64,000 bases of DNA from CAZCTO01 sp964501725 (GCA_964501725.1 CAZCTO010000002.1:115236-179235); one strand, 5' to 3'; positions 34,489-43,364 are shown, counted from the first letter of the stretch. Made by a program: numbers and translations. The notes: a model not told the origin generated them from the letters alone.

Positions 34489-34587
34489 CCGCATATGCGG
34501 TATAATAAATTTGCAAAAAAGAAGATACCGACGGGGGCGTCGGCATCTGTAAGGAGGGTGTTATGAAGTAAGGAGTCTCTGCTCGTT
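34489..34587 (+). promoter_or_regulatory. promoter with 12-bp palindrome and leader with a two-codon ORF
   Basis: CCGCATATGCGG (34489-34500) directly abuts TATAAT (34501-34506), placing an operator-like palindrome over the promoter spacer. The leader has a CCGACG/CGTCGG hairpin (about 34529-34544), then AAGGAGGGTGTT before ATG AAG TAA (34563-34571), a perfect ribosome site driving a two-codon frame. Transcription would run into the small gene and mazG. Confidence 0.55.
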
Positions 34588-34687
34588 ACAATACAAGATT
34601 AACAGACAATTGTTGCAGTGGGATGCAATTCGCATGAATATAATGTGAATGACAGGCGGCAGAATTGCGGCAAAATGAGGAATGTGC

Positions 34688-34948
34688 ATGATTAAACTGG
34701 AAGGAAAACTTTTTAAAGCCAATATCGTGACTTTTCAAGCCGTTGTCGAGAGCGGCGGTGAAGAGGATACGTTTGTTAAAGAACTTGAAAAAACGCTAAT
34801 TCTTCTGTGCAGAACTCTCGATATACCCATTCCGCTGTGGCTTTCGAAAAATTCGCATGAGTTTGCGGCGTTTCGCCAGACGATATTTTTCGCGGATCAA
34901 TTCACGGATAGAGTGTCTTTTGACCGGTTTCAGATTAAATTACTTTAG
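34688..34948 (+). CDS. conserved hypothetical small protein upstream of mazG
   Basis: An 86-residue protein: MIKLEGKLFKANIVTFQAVVES at the start, then FVKELEKTLILLCRTLDIPIPLWLSKNSHEFAAFRQTIFFADQF. I recall similar 85-90-residue conserved proteins in Clostridia with the same PLWL and EFAAFRxT features, function unknown. No signal peptide, membrane segment or catalytic motif. ATG at 34688 has GAGG seven bases upstream and is preferred over ATG at 34682. Twelve bases separate it from mazG. Confidence 0.75.
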   Translation: MIKLEGKLFKANIVTFQAVVESGGEEDTFVKELEKTLILLCRTLDIPIPLWLSKNSHEFAAFRQTIFFADQFTDRVSFDRFQIKLL

Positions 34949-34960
34949 GAGCGTATTTGT

Positions 34961-35824
34961 ATGACAAATAAAGACTGGGATTTGAATCAGGAGGGTCTTT
35001 TTTCAGGAGACGATCTCAGGAATATTATGAGGCGGCTTCTCGCGCCCGACGGTTGCCCTTGGGATCGGGCTCAGACTCACGAGACAATTCGTAAGAACCT
35101 GATTGAAGAAGCATATGAAACCGTCGACGCAATCGATTCCGGGAAACCCGAACGAATTATGGACGAGCTTGGAGACATCCTGCTTCAGGTTGTTTTTCAC
35201 GCTGCAATCGCAGAGAAAAACGGTACATTTACTTATGATAATGTAACGAACGCCATCTGCAGAAAATTGATCTCCAGGCATTCTCACGTTTTCGGAAGTG
35301 ACAGCGCAGACTCTCCGGAAGCGGTTCTCTCGGTTTGGGACAAGAATAAAATGCTCGAAAAGGGACATACCTCTTTTTCGCAAACGCTGCAGGATGTGCC
35401 CGAAGGAATCCCTGCGCTCATGCGAAGCGAAAAATTACAAAAACGTGCCGCGAAAGCCGGATTTGACTGGCCGGACGCCAAAGGGGCACTTGATAAAATT
35501 GGCGAAGAGCTCAAGGAGATTAACGATGAGCTCCTCAATTCAGGCGCGGGGCTGTATGAGAAGGTGGATGCGGGCACCCACCCCGCACTCTTTTCGAGGC
35601 TTGAAGAAGAAGTCGGTGACTTGTTATTTGCAGTCGTAAACTATTCGCGACTGTTGGGGATCGATACGGAGGTCGCTCTGAATCGGGCGAATAACAAATT
35701 TATCGGTCGTTTTTCGAGCATGGAGGAAATTGCGGTGTCCCGGGGAGACAACCTTGACGAGATGAACCTTGCGCAGATGGACGAAGTCTGGGAGATTGCA
35801 AAGGAGGCCGAAAGTAAAAAATGA
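34961..35824 (+). CDS. mazG: nucleoside triphosphate pyrophosphohydrolase
   Basis: Converts NTPs and dNTPs to NMPs and pyrophosphate, cleaning aberrant nucleotides in the cytosol. At 287 residues it contains the two-domain MazG arrangement: first domain with APDGCPWDRAQTHETIRKNLIEEAYETVDAID and the metal motif DELGDILLQVVFHA (about 60-75); second, more degenerate domain with EEEVGDLLFAVVNYSRLLGID near residue 215. Its stop overlaps the start of the S4 protein gene (ATGA). The mazG-rqcP-divIC order is standard in Bacillota. Confidence 0.95.
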   Translation: MTNKDWDLNQEGLFSGDDLRNIMRRLLAPDGCPWDRAQTHETIRKNLIEEAYETVDAIDSGKPERIMDELGDILLQVVFHAAIAEKNGTFTYDNVTNAICRKLISRHSHVFGSDSADSPEAVLSVWDKNKMLEKGHTSFSQTLQDVPEGIPALMRSEKLQKRAAKAGFDWPDAKGALDKIGEELKEINDELLNSGAGLYEKVDAGTHPALFSRLEEEVGDLLFAVVNYSRLLGIDTEVALNRANNKFIGRFSSMEEIAVSRGDNLDEMNLAQMDEVWEIAKEAESKK

Positions 35825-36081
35825 GAGTGGATAAATATCTGAAAGTATCCAGACTTCTGAAAAGACGTACCGTAGCAAACGAAGTTTGTGCGGCAGGAAG
35901 AGTCAGTATTAACGGTAAGCCGTCGAAGCCGTCATCCGAGGTGAAAGAGGGCGACCTTCTCGAGATCGCTTTCGGAAACGGAGTCACAGCGATTCGGGTG
36001 CTATCCGTGCGTGAAACAACACGCAAAGAACTTGCTTCTGAAATGTATGAAATCGTGCCGGTTCAGGGAATTCAAGCGTAA
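35821..36081 (+). CDS. rqcP: S4-domain RNA-binding protein RqcP (YabO/Hsp15 type)
   Basis: An 86-residue S4 protein: MRVDKYLKVSRLLKRRTVANEVCAAGRVSINGKPSKPSSEVKEGD. In Bacillus RqcP binds stalled 50S subunits and helps RqcH add alanine tails in ribosome quality control. Length and place after mazG match yabO. Translation is coupled to mazG through the ATGA overlap. In spore formers yabP and yabQ come next; here they are missing. Confidence 0.92.
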   Translation: MRVDKYLKVSRLLKRRTVANEVCAAGRVSINGKPSKPSSEVKEGDLLEIAFGNGVTAIRVLSVRETTRKELASEMYEIVPVQGIQA

Positions 36082-36232
36082 TTCTGATTACCCGGGGGTT
36101 ACAGTGTGGTGACAAGTTTGCGTTTGCGCGATTTAAGCACCCTTATTGCCGCCCGGCAGGATTGATGCGTGGCCCTTGAACCAATACAATGGAGATGAGA
36201 TTCAGGAAAAGCAGGTTCAGGAGATTAGCTTG

Positions 36233-36556
36233 ATGTCTAAGAAAAATATTTCCAGCGTGAAAGTTCATGCCGGCAGCGGTGGAGGTTATCCTCTGATGCG
36301 CGTAATTGTGTTGCTCTTTTTCCTGATCCTTTTTGCCGTCGTCGGATCGATGCTGGTGAGCCAAAGCCGAACCTATGACCGGGTTTACAACAAATCACAA
36401 GAGCTCGCTCGCCTTGAGAGAGAAGCTCTTGCCAATAATGATGAAGTGAAAACGCAACAGGGTAAAATCGGTTCGGACGAGTACATCGAAGAAATCGCCA
36501 GAGACCAGCTCGGATTGGTCAGGTCCGGTGAAACAGTATATCAGACCGGTGAATAA
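36233..36556 (+). CDS. divIC: septum formation initiator protein (DivIC/FtsB family)
   Basis: A 107-residue bitopic division protein: short cytoplasmic N-terminus, membrane segment at about residues 22-42 (RVIVLLFFLILFAVVGSML), then an outside coiled coil (YDRVYNKSQELARLEREALA) and the conserved end DEYIEEIARDQLGLVRSGETVY. It stabilises the FtsL/DivIB complex at the division site. The start at 36233 has AGGAG nine bases upstream. It abuts recR end to end on opposite strands with no gap, and no terminator is visible there. Confidence 0.9.
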   Translation: MSKKNISSVKVHAGSGGGYPLMRVIVLLFFLILFAVVGSMLVSQSRTYDRVYNKSQELARLEREALANNDEVKTQQGKIGSDEYIEEIARDQLGLVRSGETVYQTGE

Positions 36557-37156
36557 TCAGAAATCATGACGTGCCCGCATTGCCTTTGACAGTGTGACAT
36601 CATCTGCAAATTCCAGATCGGAACCCATCGGCAACCCGGAAGCGATCCGGGTTACTTTTATGCCCGAAGGTTTTATCAGCCTGGAGATATACATGGCGGT
36701 CGCCTCGCCCTCGGCAGTTTGATTGGTGGCAAGAATCACTTCATGTACGTCCTTGTTCTTTTGAAGTCGGGAAATCAGTTCCTTCAACTTGAGCGCGTCA
36801 AGACCGATATTATGTATCGGCGAGTAGACTCCATGAAGAACATGATAAAGTCCCTGATAATCGCGCATTCTTTCCATTGTCGAAACGTCACGCGGATGCT
36901 CGACAACACAAATCATCGTATGATCCCGCTTCAAATCGGAGCATATACCGCAGGGATCCCTGTCGGTATAATTCTGACACACCGAACAGAGCCGTGTGGA
37001 TTCACGCGCGGTGATCATCGAGTCAGACAACTCCTTCACTTGCTCCGAAGGGAGAGATAATATATGAAAAGCAAGCCGCTGCGCTGATTTATTGCCGATT
37101 CCGGGAAGTTTTCCAAGTTCGGCTATCAGCTTGGCGACCGAGGGTGAATATCGCAT
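36557..37156 (-). CDS. recR: recombination mediator protein RecR
   Basis: A 199-residue DNA-binding protein of the RecFOR pathway that helps load RecA. N-terminal HhH region (LPGIGNKSAQRLAFHIL), C4 zinc finger (CSVCQNYTDRDPCGIC, about 57-72), then a Toprim domain (ICVVEHPRDV and EVILATNQTAEGEATAMYI). It lies 13 bp after ybaB on the same strand, giving the classic dnaX-ybaB-recR operon. Confidence 0.97.
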   Translation of the reverse strand: MRYSPSVAKLIAELGKLPGIGNKSAQRLAFHILSLPSEQVKELSDSMITARESTRLCSVCQNYTDRDPCGICSDLKRDHTMICVVEHPRDVSTMERMRDYQGLYHVLHGVYSPIHNIGLDALKLKELISRLQKNKDVHEVILATNQTAEGEATAMYISRLIKPSGIKVTRIASGLPMGSDLEFADDVTLSKAMRARHDF

Positions 37157-37169
37157 CGGATCTCCTTGT

Positions 37170-37511
37170 TCAGAAAGGCATCTTCATTCCGCCGGTGACC
37201 TGACCCATCTTGGCTGAAGAATATTCTTCAAGCTTTCTTTGAGCTTCATTGCATGCGGCAATAATCATATCCTGAAGCATTTCGACATCGGCCGGATCAA
37301 CTGCGGAGGGATCAATGGTAAGTGATCTGATTTCGTGATTTCCGCCGATAACCACCTTAACAACTCCGCCGCCGGAGGATGCCTCGATTTGCGACTGCTT
37401 AATCTCTTCCTGTGCGCGCTCTGCGGCCTGTTGCATTTTTTGAGCCTGCTGCAGAAGCTGTCCCATATTTCCGCCTCCGCCGGGCATTCCTCTAAAACCA
37501 CCCTTTGCCAT
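37170..37511 (-). CDS. ybaB: YbaB/EbfC family nucleoid-associated protein
   Basis: A 113-residue DNA-binding protein. After a Gly/Met-rich N-terminus comes a coiled helix (MGQLLQQAQKMQQAAERAQ) and the core ASSGGGVVKVVIGGNHEIRSLTIDPS. Members form tweezer-like dimers that coat DNA. A strong ribosome site (AAGGAGG) precedes the ATG. It sits between dnaX and recR. Confidence 0.95.
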   Translation of the reverse strand: MAKGGFRGMPGGGGNMGQLLQQAQKMQQAAERAQEEIKQSQIEASSGGGVVKVVIGGNHEIRSLTIDPSAVDPADVEMLQDMIIAACNEAQRKLEEYSSAKMGQVTGGMKMPF

Positions 37512-37549
37512 AAAAACCTCCTTATATGTTCACTCTCATTATTTTCCAG

Positions 37550-39550
37550 CTAAAGCTCGTCCACGGTATTCACTTCAATCCCTGCATCCTGAGCGTATGA
37601 TATCATCTGCTGAACCCATTCAGGTGTAGAAGGTGCCCGGGAAGTATCGGTACGATTTGCCTTTTCGTCTGTTTCCTCTTGCGACTCGGTAATGACTTTC
37701 AGTTCTGTTGCTTCTGCAATCAACGTCAGTGAATCCTCTCTGATTCTCTTATATTCACTTCGCTGTGTCAATTGGCGTGCGTATTGAGACATCGAGTCCG
37801 GAAAAACAACCCATAAAATGCCATCGCGTTGCATAATCCGCGCGAGGCGCAGTTGAAGGACATCCGAAAACATAGTGTCTTCCCATCGCTTCAGCAATAT
37901 ATCCCAAAGATGGGTGAGAGAGGCGGGCGATTGTTCTTCCGGGATCGGTTTTGTAAGGACAGCAGGTGCACCGGAAAACGCAGGAGGCGGAAGAAAATCT
38001 TCCTCCGGAATTTCCGGGGGAAGCGGGATCTTCGCGTCTCGAACCAAGGAGGGGGCTGTCACTTTTGACAGGTTAGTGGCATGCGCCTTGCTTGACGTAA
38101 TCGTATCCGCCGCGCGCGTAAGGTTCGGTGTTGAAGGAGCAATTCGCGAGTAATCCAAAGGCGGCTGCGGAACTTCGTTCGATGAAGTTTCAGGGAAAAA
38201 AGAAACTTGAAGCGGAAGCGGATCAGAAGGTCCGGATTCATCGGTCATATCATCTTGGATGGGCGGCTCCGGATCCGGGGGGGCGTACTCATCATCCGGC
38301 TTCAGCGCTTCGGGCACCGGCGGCGGAGCCTTTTCAACCGGTACCGTAAACGCGGGAGATGCGGGTTCAGTCGGCTTGACGACGGGTTGTGCCGGCTTTG
38401 CCGACGCGGTACCGAACGCGGTCCCGCATGAACCGGTATCGGAATAAGGTAATACCGTGCCGGAAAGGGTTGACGACAATGCCAACAGAGATATCTCGAA
38501 AGAGGTTCGCATGTCGGGCGACCATTTGAGCTCCGAGATCATTGCGGACAACTTTGATATCGTGAGCAGGAGATCAGTCGCGGACGTTCTTGCGGAGAGC
38601 GCGCGCATGCCTGATAACGAATTTGAGGAAGCGCGAACCAGATTCTCCGGATATTCGGACACCGAAATGACCAGAAGATCGCGAAAATAATGGGCGAGAT
38701 CCAGTGAAAATCGAAGAATGTCCCGTCCATCCATGATCAGCTTTTCACAAAGTGAAAGAATTGCGGAAGCATCGGTGTTCAAAACAGCATCAGCCATTGC
38801 AAGCAGAAACGCGTCGTCCACAACCCCGGTCATTCGGATGATATCATCGCGGGTGACCGGCTTCGAAGCGTCCGAGCTCACCTGATCCAGAAGAGATATT
38901 GCATCCCTCAGGGCGCCGTCCGAAAGACCTGCAATGGTCAAAAGCGCTTCATTGTCAATTCGAATGCCGCTTGCATCCGATATTTTACGAAGCCTTGAAA
39001 CAATGCTGTCTATCGGGATGCGTCTGAAATCATAGCGCTGACAACGGGAAATAATCGTTGCGGGAATACGGTGAGGTTCCGTTGTGGCCAGAATAAATAC
39101 GGCATGCGAAGGCGGTTCCTCCAACGTCTTTAATAGTGCGTTGAAAGCACCGGCTGAGAGCATGTGCACTTCGTCAACGATGTATACCTTATACTTCGCT
39201 TTGGACGGCATAAAGAGCACTTCATCGCAAATACGCCGGATATTGTCGACACTGTTGTTCGAAGCAGCATCCATCTCGATGACGTCTAGAAGCGTACCGT
39301 CAAGAATGCCCTTACATATATCACATTCGTTGCATGGATTTCCGTCTCGAGGCGAAACACAATTGATGGCTCTTGAGAAAATCTTCGCGATGGTCGTCTT
39401 TCCTGTTCCGCGTGTACCGCTGAAAAGGTATGCATGTGCAATCTGACCGGAAAGAATAGACTGCCTAAGAGCCAAAACAGCATGTTCTTGTTCAACAACC
39501 TCGTCAAAAGTCATCGGACGGAACTGCCGATAAAGCGCGATATGCTCCAT
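37550..39550 (-). CDS. dnaX: DNA polymerase III subunit gamma/tau
   Basis: The clamp-loader ATPase, 666 residues from the ATG at 39550 (MEHIALYRQFRPMTFDEVV), which has a GGAGG site; the frame running 163 codons further crosses the SRP RNA gene and is false. Walker A is GTRGTGKTTIAKIF, the zinc site CVSPRDGNPCNECDIC, Walker B IVDEVHML, sensor 1 LATTEPHRIPATIISRCQ. Domain III ends near residue 375. A Pro-rich disordered stretch (about 375-540) separates it from the C-terminal tau-like region (LWDILLKRWEDTMFSDVLQLRLAR). It starts 34 bases after the SRP RNA and heads the dnaX-ybaB-recR operon. Confidence 0.96.
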   Translation of the reverse strand: MEHIALYRQFRPMTFDEVVEQEHAVLALRQSILSGQIAHAYLFSGTRGTGKTTIAKIFSRAINCVSPRDGNPCNECDICKGILDGTLLDVIEMDAASNNSVDNIRRICDEVLFMPSKAKYKVYIVDEVHMLSAGAFNALLKTLEEPPSHAVFILATTEPHRIPATIISRCQRYDFRRIPIDSIVSRLRKISDASGIRIDNEALLTIAGLSDGALRDAISLLDQVSSDASKPVTRDDIIRMTGVVDDAFLLAMADAVLNTDASAILSLCEKLIMDGRDILRFSLDLAHYFRDLLVISVSEYPENLVRASSNSLSGMRALSARTSATDLLLTISKLSAMISELKWSPDMRTSFEISLLALSSTLSGTVLPYSDTGSCGTAFGTASAKPAQPVVKPTEPASPAFTVPVEKAPPPVPEALKPDDEYAPPDPEPPIQDDMTDESGPSDPLPLQVSFFPETSSNEVPQPPLDYSRIAPSTPNLTRAADTITSSKAHATNLSKVTAPSLVRDAKIPLPPEIPEEDFLPPPAFSGAPAVLTKPIPEEQSPASLTHLWDILLKRWEDTMFSDVLQLRLARIMQRDGILWVVFPDSMSQYARQLTQRSEYKRIREDSLTLIAEATELKVITESQEETDEKANRTDTSRAPSTPEWVQQMISYAQDAGIEVNTVDEL

Positions 39551-39584
39551 ACCCAAATCATCCTCCGGGAAAAAAAGAAATCGT

Positions 39585-39720
39585 CCCGCCCGGACTGCGG
39601 TCGGAAACAGGCACCCTCGCGGCACATGTGAATGGCCGCTTACTGCTGCTTCCTTCCGGACCTGACAGGATTCACGGGTCACATTGCACGAGACCCGAAA
39701 CCGACCGCAGACCGGACGGG
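39585..39720 (-). ncRNA. ffs: small bacterial SRP RNA (4.5S-like)
   Basis: On the minus strand the diagnostic apical sequence GTCAGGTCCGGAAGGAAGCA is present, with a long pairing between the two ends (39585 side with 39720 side) that includes CTGCGGTCGG/CCGACCGCAG. The length of about 136 bases matches the short hairpin SRP RNA, without the Alu domain of Bacillus. TTTCTTTTTTT follows the stem, then the dnaX ribosome site. A minus-strand TATAAT (39738-39743) sits about 18 bases upstream. Confidence 0.95.
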
Positions 39721-39800
39721 ACGAAAAGCGTGAAACGATTATAACACAAAACAGAATACTTGCGGACGATTGAATCAGAAAAAAGACAGCATCCGAATCA

Positions 39801-41015
39801 TTAAGCATAACAGGAGCTGATATACTCCTGAACCATTTTGCCGAGAGCAGACTGAATTTCTCTGGCTTCCGCAGCTGTGTTCGCTTCTGCGGACACGCAG
39901 AGTACGATCGGTTCCTCACAAATAATGATCGCAATATCGGTTTCACAATGGTATGTATTATTGCTGCCGGTCTTGTGAAACACTTGTGTCCCTTCCGGAA
40001 ATTGTGCTGCAACGCCCCAGGCAGACTCTGTGTGGGCAAGATCGTTCATCAGCATCTGATATTCTTCGGGATCGACCATGTAACGATAGTAAAGTGCCTC
40101 GGCATAACGGGCCAGATCCAGAACTCCGGATCGATATGCGCCGGAAAGCACCGCGCCGGAATAATCGGTATATTTATGAACCTTAACAAAATCGATAATC
40201 CCGCTGATCTTCCTGAATTCTTCGCTGACGACTTCAATTCCGCCCAACCTGCGCAAAAGCATCGCAGTGGCAACATTGTCACCGGCTGTTATCGAGAGGC
40301 GGGAAAGTTCACGGATGTAATATTGAGAACCGTATGCTTCATTCTTGATTGTCCCGGAGCCCTCTGTTTTATCACCTTCGCCATAGGCCATTACCTCCTT
40401 AAAAGAGAGCGACTGGTTTATGGCAGTGTCATATAAAACGAGATTGATCGGAAGATTGATTGAGGAGCCTACAACATAGGGTGCCAGCTCGTTGGTTCCG
40501 AATTCTTCGTTATTCTTTAGGTTGATGTAGTAGAAACCAATTCTTGTGCCGGTCGCATCCGAGATGTATTTCCTGACGTCCTGCTTCAGTTTTCCGTATG
40601 CGATATCCCGCTGCTCATGTGAGACGGTTTGGAGGAGAGTGCTCATATTAATAAAAACATCCTCTTCCGGCGGTGGATCATCCGGAAACAGGGGATTCGT
40701 TTCACCTCCGACCGGGGCAGTGGTTTCGGGAGCAACGGTTGTTTCATCCGAAGGAGCCGGGCCGGTTGACTCGGTTGGATCCGATGACAAATCAGTCGTT
40801 TCGGAAATGACGGAGCCGCTCTCCGAGACAGTGATGTCACTGCCGGCGGACGGAAAGGCTTCGTCAATTTCTTCTTCCATCATAGCAACATAAATAATAA
40901 GAAGCGTTGCAATAGCAAGCAGTATAGCAAAAATCATAATGACGATATTGCGTATTTGTCTGAACTTCATGACCTTCCTGACGGAAGACACATATAGTGA
41001 TTTCGGATTTTTCAT
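39801..41015 (-). CDS. class A beta-lactamase/PBP-fold protein with degenerate active site
   Basis: A 404-residue membrane-anchored protein: membrane segment at about residues 22-45, a Ser/Thr/Pro linker to about 120, then a class A serine hydrolase fold. The S-x-x-K motif reads SSIN (Ser184 to Asn187, codon AAT at 40455-40457), so the general-base Lys is lost. The SDN motif reads GDN. The KTG triad is intact (FHKTGSNNTYHCETDIAIIIC). Without Lys, acylation should be severely impaired. The family includes wall-related pseudo-enzymes and putative sensors. It lies 36 bp downstream of fhs on the same strand. Confidence 0.8.
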   Translation of the reverse strand: MKNPKSLYVSSVRKVMKFRQIRNIVIMIFAILLAIATLLIIYVAMMEEEIDEAFPSAGSDITVSESGSVISETTDLSSDPTESTGPAPSDETTVAPETTAPVGGETNPLFPDDPPPEEDVFINMSTLLQTVSHEQRDIAYGKLKQDVRKYISDATGTRIGFYYINLKNNEEFGTNELAPYVVGSSINLPINLVLYDTAINQSLSFKEVMAYGEGDKTEGSGTIKNEAYGSQYYIRELSRLSITAGDNVATAMLLRRLGGIEVVSEEFRKISGIIDFVKVHKYTDYSGAVLSGAYRSGVLDLARYAEALYYRYMVDPEEYQMLMNDLAHTESAWGVAAQFPEGTQVFHKTGSNNTYHCETDIAIIICEEPIVLCVSAEANTAAEAREIQSALGKMVQEYISSCYA

Positions 41016-41051
41016 CTTGTGTTCACTCTTTTCGGATTGGCATGATCCTGA

Positions 41052-42728
41052 TCAGAAAAGACCTTCGATGACTCCGCTGTCATCAATGTCTATCGTTTCG
41101 GCGGCAGGCTTTGGCGGCAGGCCGGGCATGGTGACGATTGCACCGGTCAGCACAACCAGGTAACCGGCACCGGCGGATAACCAAACATCCCGGACGGTGA
41201 GGGTAAAATCCCTCGGGCGACCGAGAACCTTTTGGTCATCGGATAGGGAGTATTGTGTCTTTGCCATACAGACAGGCAACTTCCCGAATCCGAGTTTTTC
41301 AAATGCGCGAATCTTTTCCATTGCATCCGGCAAAATATCAACAGATGCCGCCCCGTATACTTGGGTCGCAATCGATTTGATTTTTTCTTCTGCCGTGCTG
41401 TCGATCTCGTACATATACTTTGGCTCGGGTAATGAGCCGGGGTCGTCCAAAACAGACAGAACCGCTGCCGCAAGCTCAAGTCCGCCCGGACCGCCCTTGG
41501 TAAAAACATCTGCCGGAGAAAACCGTGCACCGGCATGAAGGCACAGCTGACGGAGAAGCTCGATTTCTTCGTCGGCATCGGTGAAAAACCGGTTGCTTGC
41601 AACGATGCAGGGTACGCCGAATTTTCTCATGTTTTCGATATGCTTCTCAAGATTCGAAAAGCCCCGCGTAAGAGCTTCGGTATTCGGTACGGACAGATCA
41701 GTCTTTGCAATACCTGCGTTGTATTTCAATGAGCGCACAGTAGCCACAATAACGACTGCATCCGGCCATATACCGGCGGTCCGGCACTTGATATCCATGA
41801 ATTTCTCAGCGCCGAGGTCTGCGCCGAAACCGGCTTCGGTGACCAGAATGTCGGAAAGCTTGAGGCCCATCCTGGTCGCGATAATGCTGTTACACCCGTG
41901 CGAAATGTTAGCAAAGGGTCCGCCGTGTATCAACGCCGGCGTATGTTCGATTGTCTGGACGAGATTTGGACAGATTGCATCTTTAAGGAGAGTCGCCATG
42001 GCACCTTCGGCATGAAGATCGCCCGCCGTAATCAGGTTGCCATCCGCATCATATGCGACTGCAATTCGGGACAGACGACTCTTAAGATCGTCCATGTCGG
42101 AAGCCAGACAAAGAACGGCCATGACTTCCGATGCCGCAGTGATCGAAAACACATCTTTTCTCTCGATGCCGGACAATCCTCCGCCGACACCGACGGTGAT
42201 ATTGCGCAGCGCACGATCATTCATATCAAGACAACGTTTCCACAGAATTTTGTCCTTGTCGATTCGAAGCGGGTTTCCCTGAAACAGATGATTATCAAGC
42301 ATCGCGGCAAGCAGATTATTCGCAGACGTGACGGCATGAAGATCGCCCGTAAAATGCAGATTGATATCTTCCATCGGCAGAACCTGGGAGTATCCGCCGC
42401 CGGCAGCGCCGCCCTTGACACCGAAAACAGGACCAAGTGAAGGCTCGCGAAGCGCAAGCATGACTTTTCTTCCCATGGAATCAAGCGCCTGAGCAAGACC
42501 AATGCTCACCGTGGTCTTTCCCTCTCCGGCAGGCGTGGGATTCATTGCAGTCACAAGCACCAACTTTCCGTTCGGTCGACTTTTGATTTTGTCGTACAGA
42601 GACAGAGGCAACTTCGCCTTGTACTTGCCGTATAACTCCAGTTCGTCGTCGGCGATGCCGAGGCGATCGGCTATTTTCCGGATCGGAAACATTTGGGCGC
42701 TTCTTGCAATCTCAATGTCACTTTTCAT
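41052..42728 (-). CDS. fhs: formate-tetrahydrofolate ligase
   Basis: Makes 10-formyl-THF from formate, THF and ATP. At 558 residues it has the expected length. The P-loop is TPAGEGKTTVSIGLAQAL (about residues 63-80), followed by REPSLGPVFGVKGGAAGGGYSQVLPMEDINLHFTGD, which is highly typical, then TNTEAL-type and PGGLELAAAVL blocks. In acetogens it belongs to the methyl branch of the Wood-Ljungdahl pathway; here it may simply supply C1 units for purines. No fchA or folD gene is next to it. Confidence 0.97.
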   Translation of the reverse strand: MKSDIEIARSAQMFPIRKIADRLGIADDELELYGKYKAKLPLSLYDKIKSRPNGKLVLVTAMNPTPAGEGKTTVSIGLAQALDSMGRKVMLALREPSLGPVFGVKGGAAGGGYSQVLPMEDINLHFTGDLHAVTSANNLLAAMLDNHLFQGNPLRIDKDKILWKRCLDMNDRALRNITVGVGGGLSGIERKDVFSITAASEVMAVLCLASDMDDLKSRLSRIAVAYDADGNLITAGDLHAEGAMATLLKDAICPNLVQTIEHTPALIHGGPFANISHGCNSIIATRMGLKLSDILVTEAGFGADLGAEKFMDIKCRTAGIWPDAVVIVATVRSLKYNAGIAKTDLSVPNTEALTRGFSNLEKHIENMRKFGVPCIVASNRFFTDADEEIELLRQLCLHAGARFSPADVFTKGGPGGLELAAAVLSVLDDPGSLPEPKYMYEIDSTAEEKIKSIATQVYGAASVDILPDAMEKIRAFEKLGFGKLPVCMAKTQYSLSDDQKVLGRPRDFTLTVRDVWLSAGAGYLVVLTGAIVTMPGLPPKPAAETIDIDDSGVIEGLF

Positions 42729-42880
42729 ACGTTAAGCAGTTCCCTTCGTTTGAAATGGTGGGCTGGCCGTGATGCAATAATACTGTAATCAGCAAATGAT
42801 TGTTTGGTCGTCTTATCTGAATCAAACCACAATATTTGGCGTAATTTGTGCATTTTAACCACAATAGATTGTGTTGCGCG

Positions 42881-43044
42881 TTGACAATACGTCAAAAACT
42901 TGTTATAATCTCTTAACAGTAGGAACGGTACAGACCAACGATTGAATTTAAGTATAGGGCATGAGCAGCCGTCAGGCAAGTAGAGATGACGGGCAGGCTA
43001 ATTGTTTGTTGTGCTCTGGGTATATTCAGCTTGGAATGGTCTGT
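42881..43044 (+). promoter_or_regulatory. veg promoter and folded 5' leader
   Basis: TTGACA (42881-42886), 17-base spacer, TATAAT (42904-42909). The leader of about 180 bases can form ACAGACCA/TGGTCTGT (42930-42937/43037-43044), enclosing CCGTCA/TGACGG (42969-42974/42987-42992). I do not recognise a riboswitch class. Confidence 0.7.
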
Positions 43045-43094
43045 TACGTGAACCGGTTTGCCTCGGGGCATACCTTAGTGCGGAGGTGCGGAAC

Positions 43095-43364
43095 GTGATA
43101 GTTAAGACGGATTTGGACGCTTGCAAGAAGGACTTGGAGAATTTTATCGGTAGAAGAATCAGGCTGACATCCAATGGCGGAAGAAAGCGCATAATCGTTC
43201 ACGAAGGTGTTCTGGATCATTGTTATCCGAACGTTTTTACAGTCAGATGTACCCGGAGAAGCTGCGAAATGACGCCTGAAGTGATCTCATATAGTTACGT
43301 TGATGTATTGACCAAGGCCGTTGAAATTGCCATGGTTTGCGGCGTGGCCGCCAGCGCAGGCTGA
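43095..43364 (+). CDS. veg: Veg family protein
   Basis: An 89-residue protein beginning at GTG (43095) with GGAGG about nine bases upstream. VKTDLDACKKDLENFIGRRIRLTSNGGRKRIIVHEGVLDHCYPNVFTV matches Bacillus Veg, a highly expressed small protein linked to biofilm formation and spore outgrowth, with an Sm-like fold. Both the strong promoter and the neighbouring ispE gene are as in Bacillus. The frame further upstream runs through the leader and has no start site. Confidence 0.92.
   Translation: MIVKTDLDACKKDLENFIGRRIRLTSNGGRKRIIVHEGVLDHCYPNVFTVRCTRRSCEMTPEVISYSYVDVLTKAVEIAMVCGVAASAG

Noticed and set aside
34682..34687. ATG at 34682 as start of the small gene before mazG
   Set aside because: The ribosome site GAGG is too close; the ATG at 34688 has proper spacing.
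37550..40039. dnaX frame beginning at 40039 with 163 extra N-terminal residues
   Set aside because: The extra part runs through the SRP RNA gene and into the next gene; the ATG at 39550 has a good ribosome site.
42221..42502. Frames opposite and inside fhs, gyrA, mnmG and other long genes
   Set aside because: Shadows created by the codon structure of real genes with clear family motifs.
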